A stretch of 8,313 nucleotides of DNA from Thiobacillus sp. UBA2186 (GCA_002327405.1 DCVO01000188.1:7073-15385); one strand, 5' to 3'. Shown: positions 1 to 6,192, numbered from the stretch's first letter. Made by a program: numbers and translations. The notes: generated by a model not told the origin, from the sequence alone.

Positions 1-575
1 TGGATCCTGAGCGGCAGGTCGCCGTCGAGCAGGCCGCCGATGCAGATCAGCACGATGGCGGAATGCGCGAGCAGGTAGCCCAGGCGGCTGGCGGCGCCGC
101 GCTTGGCGGCAATCAGGACGCCGTTTTCACGCAGATGAGTGCGGGTGCGGAAACCCTGTTGCTGCAAATACATGGCCATGCGGTTGGCCAGGGTCTGCTC
201 GTCGCGGTCGTGAACGACTTCATGTTTGTGCGAAAACGCGGCCAGCGACTGCTCGGTGACGTGTTCGCGGAAATTCCTCATTTCCTTCACCATGCCGGGC
301 GCATTGCGGTAGATGCACAGGCTGGTGGAAGCGACCAGGAAGGTCAGGATCACGAGAAACCAGCCGGCGTGATAGACATCGTAGAGCCCCAGCAGCCGGA
401 ACGCTTCGAACCAGTACGGGCCGAACTGGATGATGTAATTGTTGTAGGGCTCGGCCTGCTTCAGCACGGTGCCGATGATGGAGGCGACGGCCAGCAGGGT
501 CAGCAGGGTGATGGCGAAGCGCATGGAGCTGAAAAGCTCGTACAAGGCTTTGCCGAAGGGTTCGTCCGCACGCAT
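1..575 (-). CDS. resB: Cytochrome c biogenesis protein ResB (Ccs1), N-terminal part
   Basis: ResB is the membrane partner of CcsA in system II cytochrome c maturation; the pair moves haem to the periplasm and attaches it to CXXCH motifs. The reading frame is open from the ATG at 575 to the left edge (191 codons), so the C-terminal part, including most of the large periplasmic domain, is missing. Visible features are the opening LYELFSSMRFAITLLTLLAVASIIGTVL (first membrane helix, about residues 19-37), then the conserved NYIIQFGPYWFEAF stretch, a second helix around HAGWFLVILTFLVASTSLCIYRNAP, and a third near residues 170-185 (LLAHSAIVLICIGGLL). This order is typical of the proteobacterial family. 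The gene lies downstream of the cytochrome c gene on the same strand, with a hairpin terminator between them. No clear Shine-Dalgarno precedes the ATG. The start was chosen by fit to the family N-terminus; no other ATG lies shortly upstream in frame. ccsA would be expected further left, outside the window. Confidence 0.93.
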   Translation of the reverse strand, partial: MRADEPFGKALYELFSSMRFAITLLTLLAVASIIGTVLKQAEPYNNYIIQFGPYWFEAFRLLGLYDVYHAGWFLVILTFLVASTSLCIYRNAPGMVKEMRNFREHVTEQSLAAFSHKHEVVHDRDEQTLANRMAMYLQQQGFRTRTHLRENGVLIAAKRGAASRLGYLLAHSAIVLICIGGLLDGDLPLRI

Positions 576-590
576 GGTTTGTTCGCAAAT

Positions 591-623
591 AAAAAAGGGT
601 GACCAGCGCCACCCTTTTTTTTT
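591..623 (-). terminator. Intrinsic terminator after the cytochrome c gene
   Basis: An 11-bp stem AAAAAAGGGTG / CACCCTTTTTT (591-601 with 610-620) has an 8-base loop. T-runs lie on both sides, so it can work in either direction. It sits 24 bases after the cytochrome stop codon and only 16 bases before the resB ATG. On the minus strand it would end or reduce transcription between the cytochrome gene and resB. Confidence 0.8.
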
Positions 624-646
624 GACTGGTTTGTAGGCTGTCAATT

Positions 647-1264
647 CTACCGCAAGCCCTCGATGTATTGGGCGACGGCTTCCATTTCCTGCGGCGTCAT
701 CCTGGCGGAGATCACGCGCATCATCTTGGCGGCGTCATTGGCGCGCTCGCCGGTGCGGAACTTGTTCAGCTGGTCCAGCGTATAGCCGGCATGCTGGGCG
801 GCCAGACGCGGAAACTGCACCGGAATGCCCTGGCCGTTGGCGCCATGGCAGGAAGCGCAGGCCGGCACGCCTGAGCCCTGCACGCCGCCGCGATAGATCT
901 TCTGGCCGAGAAGCGCCTTTTCCATGTCCTTGGCGGTGCGGTTCCTGGCCTGCTTTTCGCTGAAATAGGCCGCCAGGTTCTTCATGTCGGCCGGCGAGAG
1001 GCTGGCAACGATGCCGCCCATCACGGGGCTCTTGCGTTCGCCCGACTTGAAGTTCGTCATCTGCTTGTGAAGATAATCGTAACCCTGGCCCGCGAGGCTG
1101 GGGTTGGCCGGGCTGGCACTGTTGCCGTCGGCGTTATGGCAGGCTGCGCAAACCTGGGTGACAATGGCTGCGGCAGCCTTGGGATCGCCCTTGGCGGCAG
1201 GCTCGGCGGCAAGGGCCGGAACGGACAGGGTGGCGGCAAGAATCAATGCCAGTTGGGTTTTCAT
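647..1264 (-). CDS. Diheme cytochrome c, cytochrome c4 type
   Basis: This is a 205-residue periplasmic electron carrier with two class I haem domains. It has a Sec signal peptide (MKTQLALILAATLSVPALAA, cleavage near residue 19-20). The first haem site CAACH is at residues 39-43, with a likely distal Met at M82 (SPVM). The second site CASCH is at 136-140, with likely distal Met M181 or M182 (AAKMMRVI). Size and domain spacing fit cytochrome c4, which in related bacteria passes electrons to terminal oxidases; the partner here is inferred. The start is set by an AAGGAG ribosome site 6 bases upstream and by the signal peptide. A longer in-frame reading back to 1693 has no signal peptide at its start and runs antisense through engB, so I reject it. 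The gene is divergent from engB, a pairing also known in pseudomonads. Maturation would need the ResB/CcsA system encoded next door. Confidence 0.94.
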   Translation of the reverse strand: MKTQLALILAATLSVPALAAEPAAKGDPKAAAAIVTQVCAACHNADGNSASPANPSLAGQGYDYLHKQMTNFKSGERKSPVMGGIVASLSPADMKNLAAYFSEKQARNRTAKDMEKALLGQKIYRGGVQGSGVPACASCHGANGQGIPVQFPRLAAQHAGYTLDQLNKFRTGERANDAAKMMRVISARMTPQEMEAVAQYIEGLR

Positions 1265-1270
1265 CCAAAA

Positions 1271-1276
1271 CTCCTT
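1271..1276 (-). promoter_or_regulatory. Ribosome binding site of the cytochrome c gene
   Basis: AAGGAG on the minus strand lies 6 bases before the ATG at 1264. It fixes the start over the longer in-frame reading. Confidence 0.85.
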
Positions 1277-1314
1277 GGGAGACGTGGGTTGGCGCAAACG
1301 CGTAAAATCGCGAA

Positions 1315-1343
1315 ATTTTAGCGAATTTGAATATACCTGCCAA
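1315..1343 (-). promoter_or_regulatory. Predicted sigma-70 promoter of the cytochrome c gene
   Basis: On the minus strand there is TTGGCA (1343-1338), a 17-bp spacer, and TAAAAT (1320-1315). Each box matches the consensus at five of six or four of six positions, with optimal spacing. Transcription would begin near 1308, giving a leader of about 44 bases that carries the AAGGAG site. The -35 box touches the first base of the engB start codon, so the two divergent genes share a very compact 78-bp control region. Confidence 0.6.
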
Positions 1344-1966
1344 TGACTCTGTTTAACCGGGCGGTTTATGCCGCCTCCGCCGCAACTTTGGCGCAACTCC
1401 CCTTCAGTCGCCGCGAAGTGGCATTCGCGGGGCGCTCCAATGCGGGAAAATCCAGCGCCATCAATACCTTGGCGCGACATAACCGGCTGGCGTTCGTGTC
1501 CAAAACCCCGGGTCGAACCCAGCTGATCAACTTTTTTGACATAGGCGAGGGCAGGTTCATCGTCGATCTGCCCGGCTATGGCTACGCCAAGGTCCCGCCC
1601 GAAATCCGTGCGCGCTGGGAAGGCGTGCTCTCCGCTTATTTGCAGACCCGCGATGCACTGGCCGGACTGGTGCTGATCATGGATGTGCGTCACCCGCTAA
1701 CGCCTTTGGATAAACGCATGCTGGATTGGTTTACGCCGCGCGGCCTGCCCGTGCACATCCTGTTGACCAAGGCCGACAAGCTGTCGCGCGGCGCGGCGAG
1801 CAAAACGCTGCAGGAAGTGCGGTCGGCCCTGAAGGCCTGCCCGCAAGTCAGCGTGCAATTGTTTTCCAGCCTGGCCAAGCAGGGAATCGAGGAGGCGGAA
1901 GCCGTGATTGCCGGATGGTTGAATGAAGGGATGGGCGAGGCAAATCCGGGGGGATGGCATAAATAA
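1343..1966 (+). CDS. engB: Ribosome biogenesis GTPase EngB (YihA/YsxC)
   Basis: This is a 207-residue TrmE-Era-EngA-EngB-Septin-like GTPase needed for late assembly of the large ribosomal subunit. All five GTPase motifs are visible: G1 GRSNAGKSS (30-38), G2 around TPGRTQ (55-60), G3 DLPGYG (75-80), G4 TKAD (142-145) and G5 SSLAKQG late in the protein. The length matches the family, and nothing suggests loss of activity. The ATG at 1343 gives the usual N-terminus shortly before the P-loop. No convincing Shine-Dalgarno precedes it; the upstream bases are AT-rich, so the mRNA leader may be very short. The gene diverges from the cytochrome c gene and is followed by a hairpin-rich gap and hemB on the same strand. 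The hairpin just after its stop lacks a T-tract on this strand, so read-through into hemB is likely. Confidence 0.97.
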   Translation: MTLFNRAVYAASAATLAQLPFSRREVAFAGRSNAGKSSAINTLARHNRLAFVSKTPGRTQLINFFDIGEGRFIVDLPGYGYAKVPPEIRARWEGVLSAYLQTRDALAGLVLIMDVRHPLTPLDKRMLDWFTPRGLPVHILLTKADKLSRGAASKTLQEVRSALKACPQVSVQLFSSLAKQGIEEAEAVIAGWLNEGMGEANPGGWHK

Positions 1967-1997
1967 AAAGCCCCGACCAAGGGGGTTGGGTCGGGGC
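1961..1997 (-). terminator. Intrinsic terminator facing the minus strand
   Basis: A 9-bp GC-rich stem GCCCCGACC / GGTCGGGGC (1970-1978 with 1989-1997) has a 10-base loop. On the minus strand it is followed directly by CTTTTTATTT, a standard U-tract. On the plus strand the stem is followed by ATAAAG, a poor terminator for engB. No protein gene on the minus strand needs it, since hemB runs the other way. It is therefore best explained as the 3' end of a small minus-strand RNA. Confidence 0.65.
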
Positions 1998-2063
1998 ATA
2001 AAGACCTTCATTGCCGAAGGTCCCCGCTCAGGGAGGAGAAGCGGGAGACAGCAACGCTATCTG
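1962..2063 (-). ncRNA. Candidate small RNA antisense to the hemB leader
   Basis: This is a predicted transcript of about 100 nt, from near 2061 to the U-tract at 1962-1969. On the minus strand it would fold as a weak 5' hairpin (AGC/GCT near 2050-2058). Next comes a 6-bp stem CCCGCT/AGCGGG (2045-2040 with 2028-2023) with an 11-base loop TCTCCTCCCTG. A 7-bp stem GACCTTC/GAAGGTC (2022-2003) and the terminator hairpin follow. The pyrimidine-rich loop is complementary to Shine-Dalgarno sequences, like the anti-SD loops known in alphaproteobacterial CcsR and neisserial sibling small RNAs. Promoter evidence is weak: TGGAAC (2097-2092), an 18-bp spacer, and TCTATT (2073-2068). A structured RNA motif named hemB has been reported in Betaproteobacteria, and this may be an instance; I cannot confirm that. 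The alternative is a structured 5' leader of hemB on the plus strand. Confidence 0.45.
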
Positions 2064-2098
2064 TGGAAATAGAGATGCCGGGCGTAAAATAGTTCCAC
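2063..2098. repeat. Inverted repeat around the putative hemB promoter
   Basis: The arms GTGGAAATA (2063-2071) and TAGTTCCAC (2090-2098) are inverted repeats with one mismatch and an 18-base gap. On the plus strand a TAAAAT box (2085-2090) with GTGGAA 16 bp upstream could be a weak hemB promoter. On the minus strand the same arms hold the weak -35 and -10 of the candidate small RNA. It could be an operator, but no factor can be named. Confidence 0.3.
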
Positions 2099-2106
2099 GA
2101 ATTTTC

Positions 2107-2111
2107 AGGAG
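2107..2111 (+). promoter_or_regulatory. Ribosome binding site of hemB
   Basis: AGGAG lies 6 bases before GTG at 2118 but only 3 bases before an in-frame TTG at 2115. The spacing favours GTG as the true start. Confidence 0.75.
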
Positions 2112-2117
2112 ATTTTG

Positions 2118-3122
2118 GTGAGCCTGCCTTTTGGTGCCTTTCCGGGCCGCCGCATGCGGCGCATGCGGCATGATGAATTTTCCCGCCGCCTGATGCGCGA
2201 GCATGCGCTGACTGCCGCCGACCTGATTTACCCGGTGTTCGTGCTCGAAGGCCATAACCGGCGCGAAGCGGTGGCTTCCATGCCCGGGGTGGAAAGGCTG
2301 TCGCTCGATTTGCTGCTGCCGGTTGCAGAGGAATGCGCCAAATTGGGGATTCCGGCACTGGCGCTGTTTCCGGTAATCGATGCAGGAAAAAAATCCCTCG
2401 GCGCGGAAGAGGCTTTCGACCCCGACGGCCTGGTGCCGCATGCCGTTGCAGCGCTGAAAAAAGCGGTGCCCGACCTGGGCGTGATTACCGATGTGGCGCT
2501 CGACCCCTACACCAGCCACGGCCAGGACGGCCTGATCGACGATGCAGGCTACGTGCTGAACGATGAAACCGTGGCTGTGCTGCAGAAGCAGGCGGTTTGC
2601 CATGCCCAGGCTGGCGCGGATGTGGTCGCGCCTTCCGACATGATGGACGGGCGTATCGGCGCCATCCGCGCGGCGCTGGATGCGGGGGGGCATATCCATG
2701 CCCGCATCCTGGCCTATGCCGCCAAGTACGCCTCCGGCTTTTACGGGCCGTTCCGCGACGCGGTCGGTTCCGCCGCCAACCTGGGGGCGGGCAACAAGTA
2801 CACCTACCAAATGGACCCGGCCAATTCCGACGAGGCCTTGTGGGAAGTCGGCCTGGATCTGCAGGAGGGCGCCGACATGGTGATGGTCAAGCCCGGCATG
2901 CCCTATCTCGACATCGTCAGAAGGGTGAAGGACGCCTATGGCGCGCCGACCTATGCCTACCAGGTCAGCGGCGAGTACGCCATGCTGAAGGCGGCCGGCC
3001 AGAACGGCTGGATCAACGAGCAGGCCTGTGTGATGGAAGCCTTGCTGGGCTTCAAGCGCGCCGGGGCGGACGGCATCCTGACCTATTTCGCGCTGGATGT
3101 GGCGCGCCGGTTGAAAATTTAA
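2118..3122 (+). CDS. hemB: Porphobilinogen synthase (delta-aminolevulinate dehydratase)
   Basis: The enzyme condenses two 5-aminolevulinate molecules to porphobilinogen, the second committed step of haem synthesis, in the cytosol. It has 334 residues, normal for the family. The opening LRR-like stretch RRMRRMRHDEFSRRLMRE (11-28) is the usual N-terminal arm region. The Schiff-base lysines are K203 (AAKYASGFYGPFRDA) and K258 (MVMVKPGMPYLD). The metal-site segment reads DVALDPYTSHGQDG (125-138), so the three zinc-binding cysteines of E. coli or human enzyme are replaced by Ala/Asp-type residues. This is the zinc-independent arrangement known from Pseudomonas aeruginosa, with magnesium acting allosterically. 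The GTG start is chosen from ribosome-site spacing. The gene follows engB after 151 bases that may encode an antisense small RNA, and it ends just before a long palindrome that may also act as its terminator. Its product supplies haem for the cytochrome system to the left. Confidence 0.98.
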   Translation: MSLPFGAFPGRRMRRMRHDEFSRRLMREHALTAADLIYPVFVLEGHNRREAVASMPGVERLSLDLLLPVAEECAKLGIPALALFPVIDAGKKSLGAEEAFDPDGLVPHAVAALKKAVPDLGVITDVALDPYTSHGQDGLIDDAGYVLNDETVAVLQKQAVCHAQAGADVVAPSDMMDGRIGAIRAALDAGGHIHARILAYAAKYASGFYGPFRDAVGSAANLGAGNKYTYQMDPANSDEALWEVGLDLQEGADMVMVKPGMPYLDIVRRVKDAYGAPTYAYQVSGEYAMLKAAGQNGWINEQACVMEALLGFKRAGADGILTYFALDVARRLKI

Positions 3123-3130
3123 AAAAAGCC

Positions 3131-3270
3131 AACCACGGGGGGCACGGGGAGCACGGGGAAAACAAGAAAGAAATCAAAGGCAAAAAAACGTTACGCAAAT
3201 GAAGGACGCACTTTTACGTTTTTGAATTTTGCTTTGGGGTTTCCCGGTGTGCCCCGTGCCCCCCGTGGTT
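3131..3270. repeat. 140-bp imperfect palindrome, MITE/REP-like, with CACGGGGNN units
   Basis: The left end (3131-3162) holds three tandem 9-base units CACGGGGGG, CACGGGGAG, CACGGGGAA after AAC. The right end (3239-3270) is its inverted copy, with units reading CACGGGGGG, CACGGGGCA, CACCGGGAA on the minus strand. The first 19 bases of the two ends are identical as inverted repeats. The interior continues the symmetry loosely: AAAGGCAAAA...AAACGT (from about 3176) against ACGTTTTT...TTTTGCTTT (to about 3234). The whole unit could fold into one long hairpin. It has no open reading frame of its own and fills the gap between the convergent genes hemB and the 191-residue gene, so it may stop transcription from both sides. 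CAC-G-rich units of this kind are seen as dispersed repeats in many bacteria; mobility here is inferred. No flanking target duplication is obvious. Confidence 0.75.
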
Positions 3271-3275
3271 AATAA

Positions 3276-3851
3276 CTAAATGCCTTGCAGCAGCGCGCGC
3301 ACCTGTTCCAGCCGGGCGCGCCTCGGGCTGCCGTCGGATTGCAGGCGGCGCATGTTGCGCAATTCGGCCGCGGGGTAGATGGTCAGTTCGACCGCGGCGC
3401 GCGGGTCTTCCAGTGAATAATGCGGATAGGCCTGGCCTTCGCTGCGGGTTTCGCCGGGTCGATAGGCCAATTGCCGGTTCATCAGGAAAAATTCCAATTC
3501 CTTGCCGCTGTCGGTAAACAACTGCAGATCGATATCGGAATGGCGCCCGGCCGTGCCGTTCAGTACCGGGCCGGTGAGGTGGGGGTCGAAATCCTCGAGC
3601 AATTCCATGTATTCCACCGCAACCTGCCTCAGCATGGACAGCCTGTCCTGTTGTTCCTGGCCTTGATAAAGGGCCAGGTAGCTGCGCAGGGCGTCCTCGA
3701 CTTCGCGGTTGTCCGGCAGATTGCGGTTGTCGGGCATGCCCAGTTGCCGGGCTGCCTTGCGCTTGGCAAATCCGTAATCCATGCCGCCGTCCTCGGCGAT
3801 CATCCTTGCCGCTTCGTGGGCAATGCGGCGGCGCGTGTCATTGGGCCTCAT
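3276..3851 (-). CDS. Uncharacterised protein with a nucleotidyltransferase-like motif
   Basis: This is a 191-residue, probably cytosolic protein with no signal peptide or membrane helix. Residues 1-60 are basic and helical (AARMIAEDGGMDYGFAKRKAARQLG), 66-87 form another helix (EQQDRLSMLRQVAVEYMELLEDF), and then comes LNGTAGRHSDIDLQLF (97-112). The Gly-Thr followed by Asp106-x-Asp108 resembles the metal-binding signature of the nucleotidyltransferase (polymerase beta-like) fold. Glu155 in AAVELTIY could be the third carboxylate. The substrate is unknown. The usual motif has a Gly-Ser with a longer spacing to the Asp pair, so an inactive relative is possible. The ATG lies inside the last codons of mrcA (14-base overlap), so the two are co-transcribed and probably translationally coupled; the upstream ribosome site is weak. 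Its place after a penicillin-binding protein hints at, but does not show, a cell-envelope role. Stop is TAG, 5 bases from the palindrome. Confidence 0.85.
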   Translation of the reverse strand: MRPNDTRRRIAHEAARMIAEDGGMDYGFAKRKAARQLGMPDNRNLPDNREVEDALRSYLALYQGQEQQDRLSMLRQVAVEYMELLEDFDPHLTGPVLNGTAGRHSDIDLQLFTDSGKELEFFLMNRQLAYRPGETRSEGQAYPHYSLEDPRAAVELTIYPAAELRNMRRLQSDGSPRRARLEQVRALLQGI

Positions 3852-6165
3852 GGATCGGTTCCGCTTCGGGGAAAATCTGGAACATGTCTAAGAAGGGGTC
3901 GTGTATCTGCGGCAGGTTTTCTTCGTAGAAATATTCGGTGACGCCGGCCGATCCTTCCGGCAGCAATTCGCCGCTCTCCGGATCGATGGTGGCTGCGACT
4001 ACGCCTTCCGGCGCGACAAAGGGCTTTTGCGGGGTCTTGGCCAGGGCGCGCGCCATGAAATCGATCCAGATGGGCAGGGCGGCTGCCGCACCGGTTTCTC
4101 CCGGTCCCAGGGATTTGGGCTGGTCGAAACCGATCCAGGACACGGCGACCAGGTCGGGGCTGAAGCCGGCGAACCAGCCGTCACGCTGATCGTTCGTGGT
4201 GCCGGTCTTGCCGGCGAGATCCGATCTGCCCAACTGGCTTACGCGTGCGGCAGTGCCGCGCCTGGCCACGTCCTGCATCATGCTGGTCATGAGGAAGGCG
4301 TTGCGCGGGTCCAGCACGCGTGCCGCCCCGCCGGTGACGGTTTGCGGACGGCTTTCCATCAGCAATTTGCCGCTGCCGTCATAGACCTTGTCGATCAAAT
4401 AAGGCGTGACCCGATAGCCGGTATTGGCGAATACCGAGTAGGCGGACGCCAGTTGCAGGGGCGTGACGGAGCCCGCGCCCAGCGCCATGGTCAGGTAGGG
4501 GGGGTGGCGCGAGGGGTCGAAGCCGAAGCGCTGCACGTAATCCCTCGCGTATTGGGGGCCGATGCCTTCCAGGATGCGGATGGAAACCAGATTGAGCGAC
4601 TTGGTCAGGGCGGTGCGCATGCGCACCGGGCCGGAGAAGGTGCCGTCATAATTTTGCGGCTCCCACGGCGTGCCGCCCGCCTCTTCGGCGGTCAGCGAAA
4701 GGGGGGCATCCTCGATGATGCTGGCGGGAGTATAGCCTTTTTCCAGGGCGGCCGAATAAATGAAGGGCTTGAAGCTGGAACCGGGCTGCCGCCAGGCCTG
4801 GGTGACATGGTTGAACTTGTTGCGGCTGTAATCGAAACCGCCGACGAGCGCAGTGATGGCGCCGGAGTTGGGATCGACGGCAACGAGGGCCGCCTCGATT
4901 TGCGGGAGCTGGCTGATCCTCCAGCTGCCATCCTTGTTTTGGCGCAAACGGACAATGGCGCCCGGGTAGATGCGTTTGCCGGATTTCGCTTTCGGGTCCA
5001 GCCAGGCCGCAGCCAGCTTCAGCGATGTGCCCGTCACTTCGGCGCGCTTGCCTTCGGGAAGCATGGCGGTAAGCGCCTTCTGGCTGGCCGCGATCACGAC
5101 CGCAGGAACAAGGCCGTTGATCGAGTCGATGCCGCGCAGGGTGTCGCGGATGAATTCGTCGCGGGCGTCGCCGGGCGGGGGCAGGCGCAAAGTTTTTTCC
5201 GGACCGCGATAGCCGTGCCGCTCGTCGTAATCCACGATGCCGCGCCACAGTGCAAGATTGGCCGCTTCCTGGTGGCTGCGGCGGATGGTCGTGACCACCT
5301 TGTAGCCGGAGTTGTAGAGCTTGTCCTCGCCATACTGCTGCACCAGCGTCAGCCTGACCATTTCCGCGGCATAGTCGGCGGGCACGTCGACCACGCGCCT
5401 TTCGCGCCGCACGACGAGTTTTTCCTTCAGCGCCTTCTGGTAGGCCTGTTCGTCGATGAAATTGAGTTTTTTCATGCGGCCCAGTACGTAGTGCTGGCGT
5501 GCGGTTGCGCGCATGGGGTTGACGACGGGGTTGTATAGCGAGGGGCCTTTCGGCAGCCCCGCCAGCATGGCGATTTCGGCGACGCTCAGGCCGTTCAGGC
5601 TCTTGCCGAAATAGGTGCGCGCCGCCGCTTCGAATCCGTAGGCCCGCTGCCCCAGGTAGATCTGGTTGATGTACAGCTCGAGGATTTTGTTCTTGGGCAG
5701 ATTGTGTTCGATCTTGATTGCCAGCAGGGCTTCGGAAAACTTTCGGGTCAGGGTGCGCTCGCGCGTCAGGAAAAAATTGCGCGCGACCTGCATGGTGATG
5801 GTGCTGGCACCCTGGGAAGCCCCGCCGGACAGGATGTTGGCGCCTGCCGCACGCAGCACGCCCAGCGTGTCCACGCCGCCGTGTTCGTAAAAGCGCTCGT
5901 CCTCGGCTGCGATGATGGCCTGCTGCATGAGCCTGGGCACTTTTTCGATCGGCATGAAGGCGCGGCGCTCCTCGCCGAATTCGGCGAGCAAGGCGCCGTC
6001 ATTGGAATAGATGCGCAGCGGAATCTTGGGCCGGTAATCAGTGAGGCTGTCGAGCGCGGGCAGATTGGGGTAAATCAGTGCAGCTGCAAGCCCTGCCAGC
6101 GCTGCGCTCACCACGCCCAGTCCTGCCACAAAAGCCAAGGCGTAGTGCCAGCGTTGCGAGAACAT
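3838..6165 (-). CDS. mrcA: Bifunctional penicillin-binding protein 1A
   Basis: This inner-membrane class A PBP polymerises glycan strands from lipid II and cross-links the peptides; it has 775 residues. One N-terminal helix (about 8-31) anchors it. The glycosyltransferase 51 domain follows, with catalytic Glu88 in AAEDERFYEHGGVD and GASTITMQVARN (119-130). A middle region of about residues 300-430 fits the OB-like insert of PBP1A. The transpeptidase domain shows SSFK (nucleophile S463, K466), SLN (523-525) and KTGTT (from K653). The tail is acidic and aromatic (EYFYEENLPQ...FPEAEPIHEAQ). The reading frame stays open upstream to 6252, but ATG 6165 gives the usual short cytoplasmic start and sits just below a perfect TATAAT box, so the extension would begin upstream of the promoter. 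No strong Shine-Dalgarno is seen. It is divergent from pilM, a common proteobacterial arrangement, and leads a two-gene operon. Confidence 0.97.
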   Translation of the reverse strand: MFSQRWHYALAFVAGLGVVSAALAGLAAALIYPNLPALDSLTDYRPKIPLRIYSNDGALLAEFGEERRAFMPIEKVPRLMQQAIIAAEDERFYEHGGVDTLGVLRAAGANILSGGASQGASTITMQVARNFFLTRERTLTRKFSEALLAIKIEHNLPKNKILELYINQIYLGQRAYGFEAAARTYFGKSLNGLSVAEIAMLAGLPKGPSLYNPVVNPMRATARQHYVLGRMKKLNFIDEQAYQKALKEKLVVRRERRVVDVPADYAAEMVRLTLVQQYGEDKLYNSGYKVVTTIRRSHQEAANLALWRGIVDYDERHGYRGPEKTLRLPPPGDARDEFIRDTLRGIDSINGLVPAVVIAASQKALTAMLPEGKRAEVTGTSLKLAAAWLDPKAKSGKRIYPGAIVRLRQNKDGSWRISQLPQIEAALVAVDPNSGAITALVGGFDYSRNKFNHVTQAWRQPGSSFKPFIYSAALEKGYTPASIIEDAPLSLTAEEAGGTPWEPQNYDGTFSGPVRMRTALTKSLNLVSIRILEGIGPQYARDYVQRFGFDPSRHPPYLTMALGAGSVTPLQLASAYSVFANTGYRVTPYLIDKVYDGSGKLLMESRPQTVTGGAARVLDPRNAFLMTSMMQDVARRGTAARVSQLGRSDLAGKTGTTNDQRDGWFAGFSPDLVAVSWIGFDQPKSLGPGETGAAAALPIWIDFMARALAKTPQKPFVAPEGVVAATIDPESGELLPEGSAGVTEYFYEENLPQIHDPFLDMFQIFPEAEPIHEAQ

Positions 6166-6192
6166 ATTCAACCAATCTCTAAAGTTTGCAAG

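Noticed and set aside
639..644. Perfect TTGACA on the minus strand just after the cytochrome stop
   Set aside because: At 16-18 bp spacing the only -10 candidate is AAAAAA from the terminator's A-run. I do not call it a promoter, though it could be revisited if resB has its own start.
1265..1693. In-frame extension of the cytochrome c gene to 348 residues
   Set aside because: It runs antisense through engB. The signal peptide and the AAGGAG site place the start at 1264.
2152..2169. Tandem GCATGCGGC at the start of hemB
   Set aside because: It encodes the arginine-rich stretch RMRRMR, which matches a conserved basic N-terminal region of HemB, so a recent duplication is not needed to explain it.
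3123..3202. Peptide NHGGHGEHGE at the end of a shadow frame
   Set aside because: This is the chance translation of the CACGGGGNN repeat arm, a frequent annotation artefact.
3901..5538. 545-residue plus-strand open frame inside mrcA
   Set aside because: It is an antisense shadow of a high-GC gene, with low-complexity Gly/Ala/Arg/His composition and no domain.
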